From Acidiferrobacter sp. (GTDB taxonomy: Bacteria > Pseudomonadota > Gammaproteobacteria > Arenicellales > UBA868): a DNA stretch of 6,478 nt. The notes beneath the pieces are model-generated. The model saw only the letters and a program-made list of their open reading frames with translations. It ran no database searches and was not told the DNA's origin. A program made the position numbers and the translations under genes. Location of the stretch: positions 1 to 6,478 of the forward strand of contig NZKZ01000177.1 of the NCBI GenBank assembly GCA_002694065.1, read 5' to 3'. Positions 4,856-6,478 of this stretch are shown here, piece by piece (positions within the stretch are counted from its first letter, which is position 1; the number at the start of each line of letters is the position of its first letter).

Positions 4856-6478
4856 ATGGCTGATTCGGGCCCGGATACTGATCTTGATCCTCTCGAAACC
4901 CAGGAGTGGCAGGATGCGCTCAGTGCGGTCATCGAGCGGGAAGGTCAGGAGCGGGCACATTTTCTTCTTGAAACCCTGATCGACCAGGCCAGGCGCAGCG
5001 GTACTCACATCCCTTTCCGGCCGACGACCGCCTACCTCAACACCATTCCGACGGCACATGAGGCCCGCAGTCCCGGCGATCCCGCGATCGAGTGGCGTAT
5101 CCGATCTCTGATTCGATGGAATGCGCTCGCCATGGTGATGCGGGCCAACCAGACGAGCAGTGAACTCGGCGGTCATATTGCAAGTTTTGCTTCGGCTGCG
5201 ACCCTCTATGACGTGGGATTCAACCACTTCTGGAGAGGGCCGCAAGCGGAACATGGCGCTGATCTTGTTTTCTTCCAGGGACATTCGGCGCCGGGAATTT
5301 ATGCCCGGGCCTTCCTTGAAGGAAGACTGACCAAAGAGCAGTTGGAAGGCTTTCGTCAGGAAGTCAAAGGACAAGGCCTGTCCTCCTATCCCCATCCCTG
5401 GCTGATGCCTGACTTCTGGCAGTTCCCGACGGTTTCCATGGGTCTTGGGCCGATCCAGGCAATTTACCAGGCCCGCTTCATGCGTTACCTCCAGAATCGG
5501 GAATTCATCCCGCACTCGAACCGAAAAGTCTGGGCGTTTGTGGGTGATGGCGAGATGGACGAACCTGAGTCGACCGGCGCTCTGGGGCTCGCTGGCAGAG
5601 AGCGGCTCGACAACCTCGTTTTTGTCGTCAACTGCAATCTGCAGAGACTGGATGGCCCGGTCCGGGGCAACGGCAAGATCATCCAGGAGTTAGAGGGCAC
5701 CTTCCGCGGCGCAGGTTGGAACGTCATCAAGCTTATCTGGGGATCGTACTGGGACAAACTGCTGCTGCGCGATACCCACGGCCTTTTGAAGCAACGCATG
5801 GAAGAGGCTCTGGACGGCGAATATCAGGCCTTCAAGAGCAAAGACGGCGCCTTCGTTCGTGAGCAATTCTTCGGCAAGTATCCGGAACTGGCAGCCATGG
5901 TGGCCAACATGACCGACGAGGATATCTGGAGACTCAATCGGGGCGGTCACGATCCGCACAAAGTCTATGCGGCTTATGCTCAAGCGGCCGCGCACCAGGG
6001 CCAGCCGACCGTCATTCTGGCGAAGACCGTCAAAGGATATGGGATGGGAGAATCGGGTGAGGGGCAGAACATCACCCACAGCCAGAAAAAGATGGCCGAT
6101 GAATCCCTGCTCGAGTTTCGAGACCGATTCCGGATTCCGCTCGATGACGAGGCGGTATTGGCCTGTGAGTTTTATCACCCGGGCGATGACAGTCCGGAAG
6201 TGCGCTACCTCAAGGAACGTCGTGACGCCCTCGGCGGCAGTCTGCCCATCCGGATCGATGCCGCACCCACGCACGCCACGCCGGATCTCTCGCTGTTTCA
6301 ATCACAACTGGAAGGCAGCGGCGATCGCGAGATCTCCACCACCATGGCCTTCGTCCGCGTACTGGCACAGCTGGTCAAGGACAAGGATCTGGGCTCGCGC
6401 ATCGTGCCGATCATTCCGGACGAGGCGCGTACCTTCGGTATGGAAGGCATGTTCCGCCAGCTCGGCATCTACTCCTCG
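4856..6478 (+). CDS. aceE: Pyruvate dehydrogenase E1 component, homodimeric type (N-terminal 541 residues)
   Basis: AceE is the thiamine diphosphate (ThDP)-dependent E1 of the pyruvate dehydrogenase complex. It decarboxylates pyruvate and passes the acetyl group to the lipoyl domains of E2 (AceF) in the cytoplasm. The frame is open to the window edge; full-length proteins are about 887 residues, so roughly 61% is present. The ThDP/Mg motif is GDGEMDEPES from residue 230 with Asp231, then NCN with Asn259 and Asn261, matching E. coli Asp230/Asn258/Asn260 with an offset of one. His107 (GGH), His143 (FQGH), Tyr178, Met195 and loop His408 match E. coli His106, His142, Tyr177, Met194 and His407. 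The catalytic Glu571 equivalent lies beyond the window. The acidic N-terminal 50 residues should be the E2-binding segment. The ATG at 4856 is well supported: an in-frame TAA sits at 4850-4852, and a modest GGGA Shine-Dalgarno is at 4844-4847. aceF would be expected downstream but cannot be seen. Confidence 0.97.
   Translation, partial: MADSGPDTDLDPLETQEWQDALSAVIEREGQERAHFLLETLIDQARRSGTHIPFRPTTAYLNTIPTAHEARSPGDPAIEWRIRSLIRWNALAMVMRANQTSSELGGHIASFASAATLYDVGFNHFWRGPQAEHGADLVFFQGHSAPGIYARAFLEGRLTKEQLEGFRQEVKGQGLSSYPHPWLMPDFWQFPTVSMGLGPIQAIYQARFMRYLQNREFIPHSNRKVWAFVGDGEMDEPESTGALGLAGRERLDNLVFVVNCNLQRLDGPVRGNGKIIQELEGTFRGAGWNVIKLIWGSYWDKLLLRDTHGLLKQRMEEALDGEYQAFKSKDGAFVREQFFGKYPELAAMVANMTDEDIWRLNRGGHDPHKVYAAYAQAAAHQGQPTVILAKTVKGYGMGESGEGQNITHSQKKMADESLLEFRDRFRIPLDDEAVLACEFYHPGDDSPEVRYLKERRDALGGSLPIRIDAAPTHATPDLSLFQSQLEGSGDREISTTMAFVRVLAQLVKDKDLGSRIVPIIPDEARTFGMEGMFRQLGIYSS

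Noticed and set aside
4775..5515. 246-residue open frame on the - strand
   Set aside because: Antisense to the conserved N-terminus of aceE and its leader; no recognisable domain.
5690..6301. 203-residue open frame on the - strand
   Set aside because: Antisense to aceE in a region where the + strand carries the conserved AceE active-site loop.
1..6478. Mobile elements, CRISPR arrays, tRNA/rRNA genes, defence or toxin-antitoxin modules
   Set aside because: I looked for tandem spaced repeats, transposase motifs, terminal inverted repeats and RNA gene signatures and saw none. The window is almost filled by four known protein families.

Overview
The window looks like ordinary chromosome of a gammaproteobacterium. 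UvrA and AceE are both very close to the E. coli proteins as I remember them, AceE is the homodimeric (E. coli-type) E1, and an E. coli-type YajR efflux protein is present. GC content appears moderately high. I cannot name a genus from the sequence alone.

Layout: (1) 1-232, + strand, is the C-terminal end of a NylB-like / class C beta-lactamase-fold serine hydrolase whose body lies upstream of the window. (2) 273-1637, - strand, is a YajR-type major facilitator transporter with the C-terminal ferredoxin-like YAM domain; it converges on the hydrolase across a 40-base gap. (3) 1638-1827 is a 190-base divergent intergenic region with a plausible sigma-70 promoter for uvrA and a G/C-tract arrangement that can form alternative hairpins; I found no LexA box. 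(4) 1828-4665, + strand, is a complete uvrA. (5) 4666-4855 is a 190-base gap holding a hairpin after uvrA, a clear PdhR-type operator (TGGT-N3-ACCA), a weak ArcA-like direct repeat, and a perfect 7-bp all-G/C inverted repeat just before the aceE ribosome binding site. (6) 4856 to the window end is the first 541 residues of aceE, pyruvate dehydrogenase E1, cut by the window edge.

The genes do not form one pathway. UvrA is the damage-recognition ATPase of nucleotide excision repair, AceE is the entry enzyme of the pyruvate dehydrogenase complex, YajR is a proton-driven efflux-type carrier, and the hydrolase has no assignable substrate. The regulatory signals before aceE suggest that it starts its own transcription unit rather than being read only from uvrA.

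I saw no mobile element, CRISPR array, RNA gene, toxin-antitoxin pair or defence system, and I do not believe a new biological system is visible here. The points most worth checking are the regulatory DNA before aceE and the gene order: uvrA next to aceE, no pdhR immediately before aceE, and no ssb beside uvrA or yajR.
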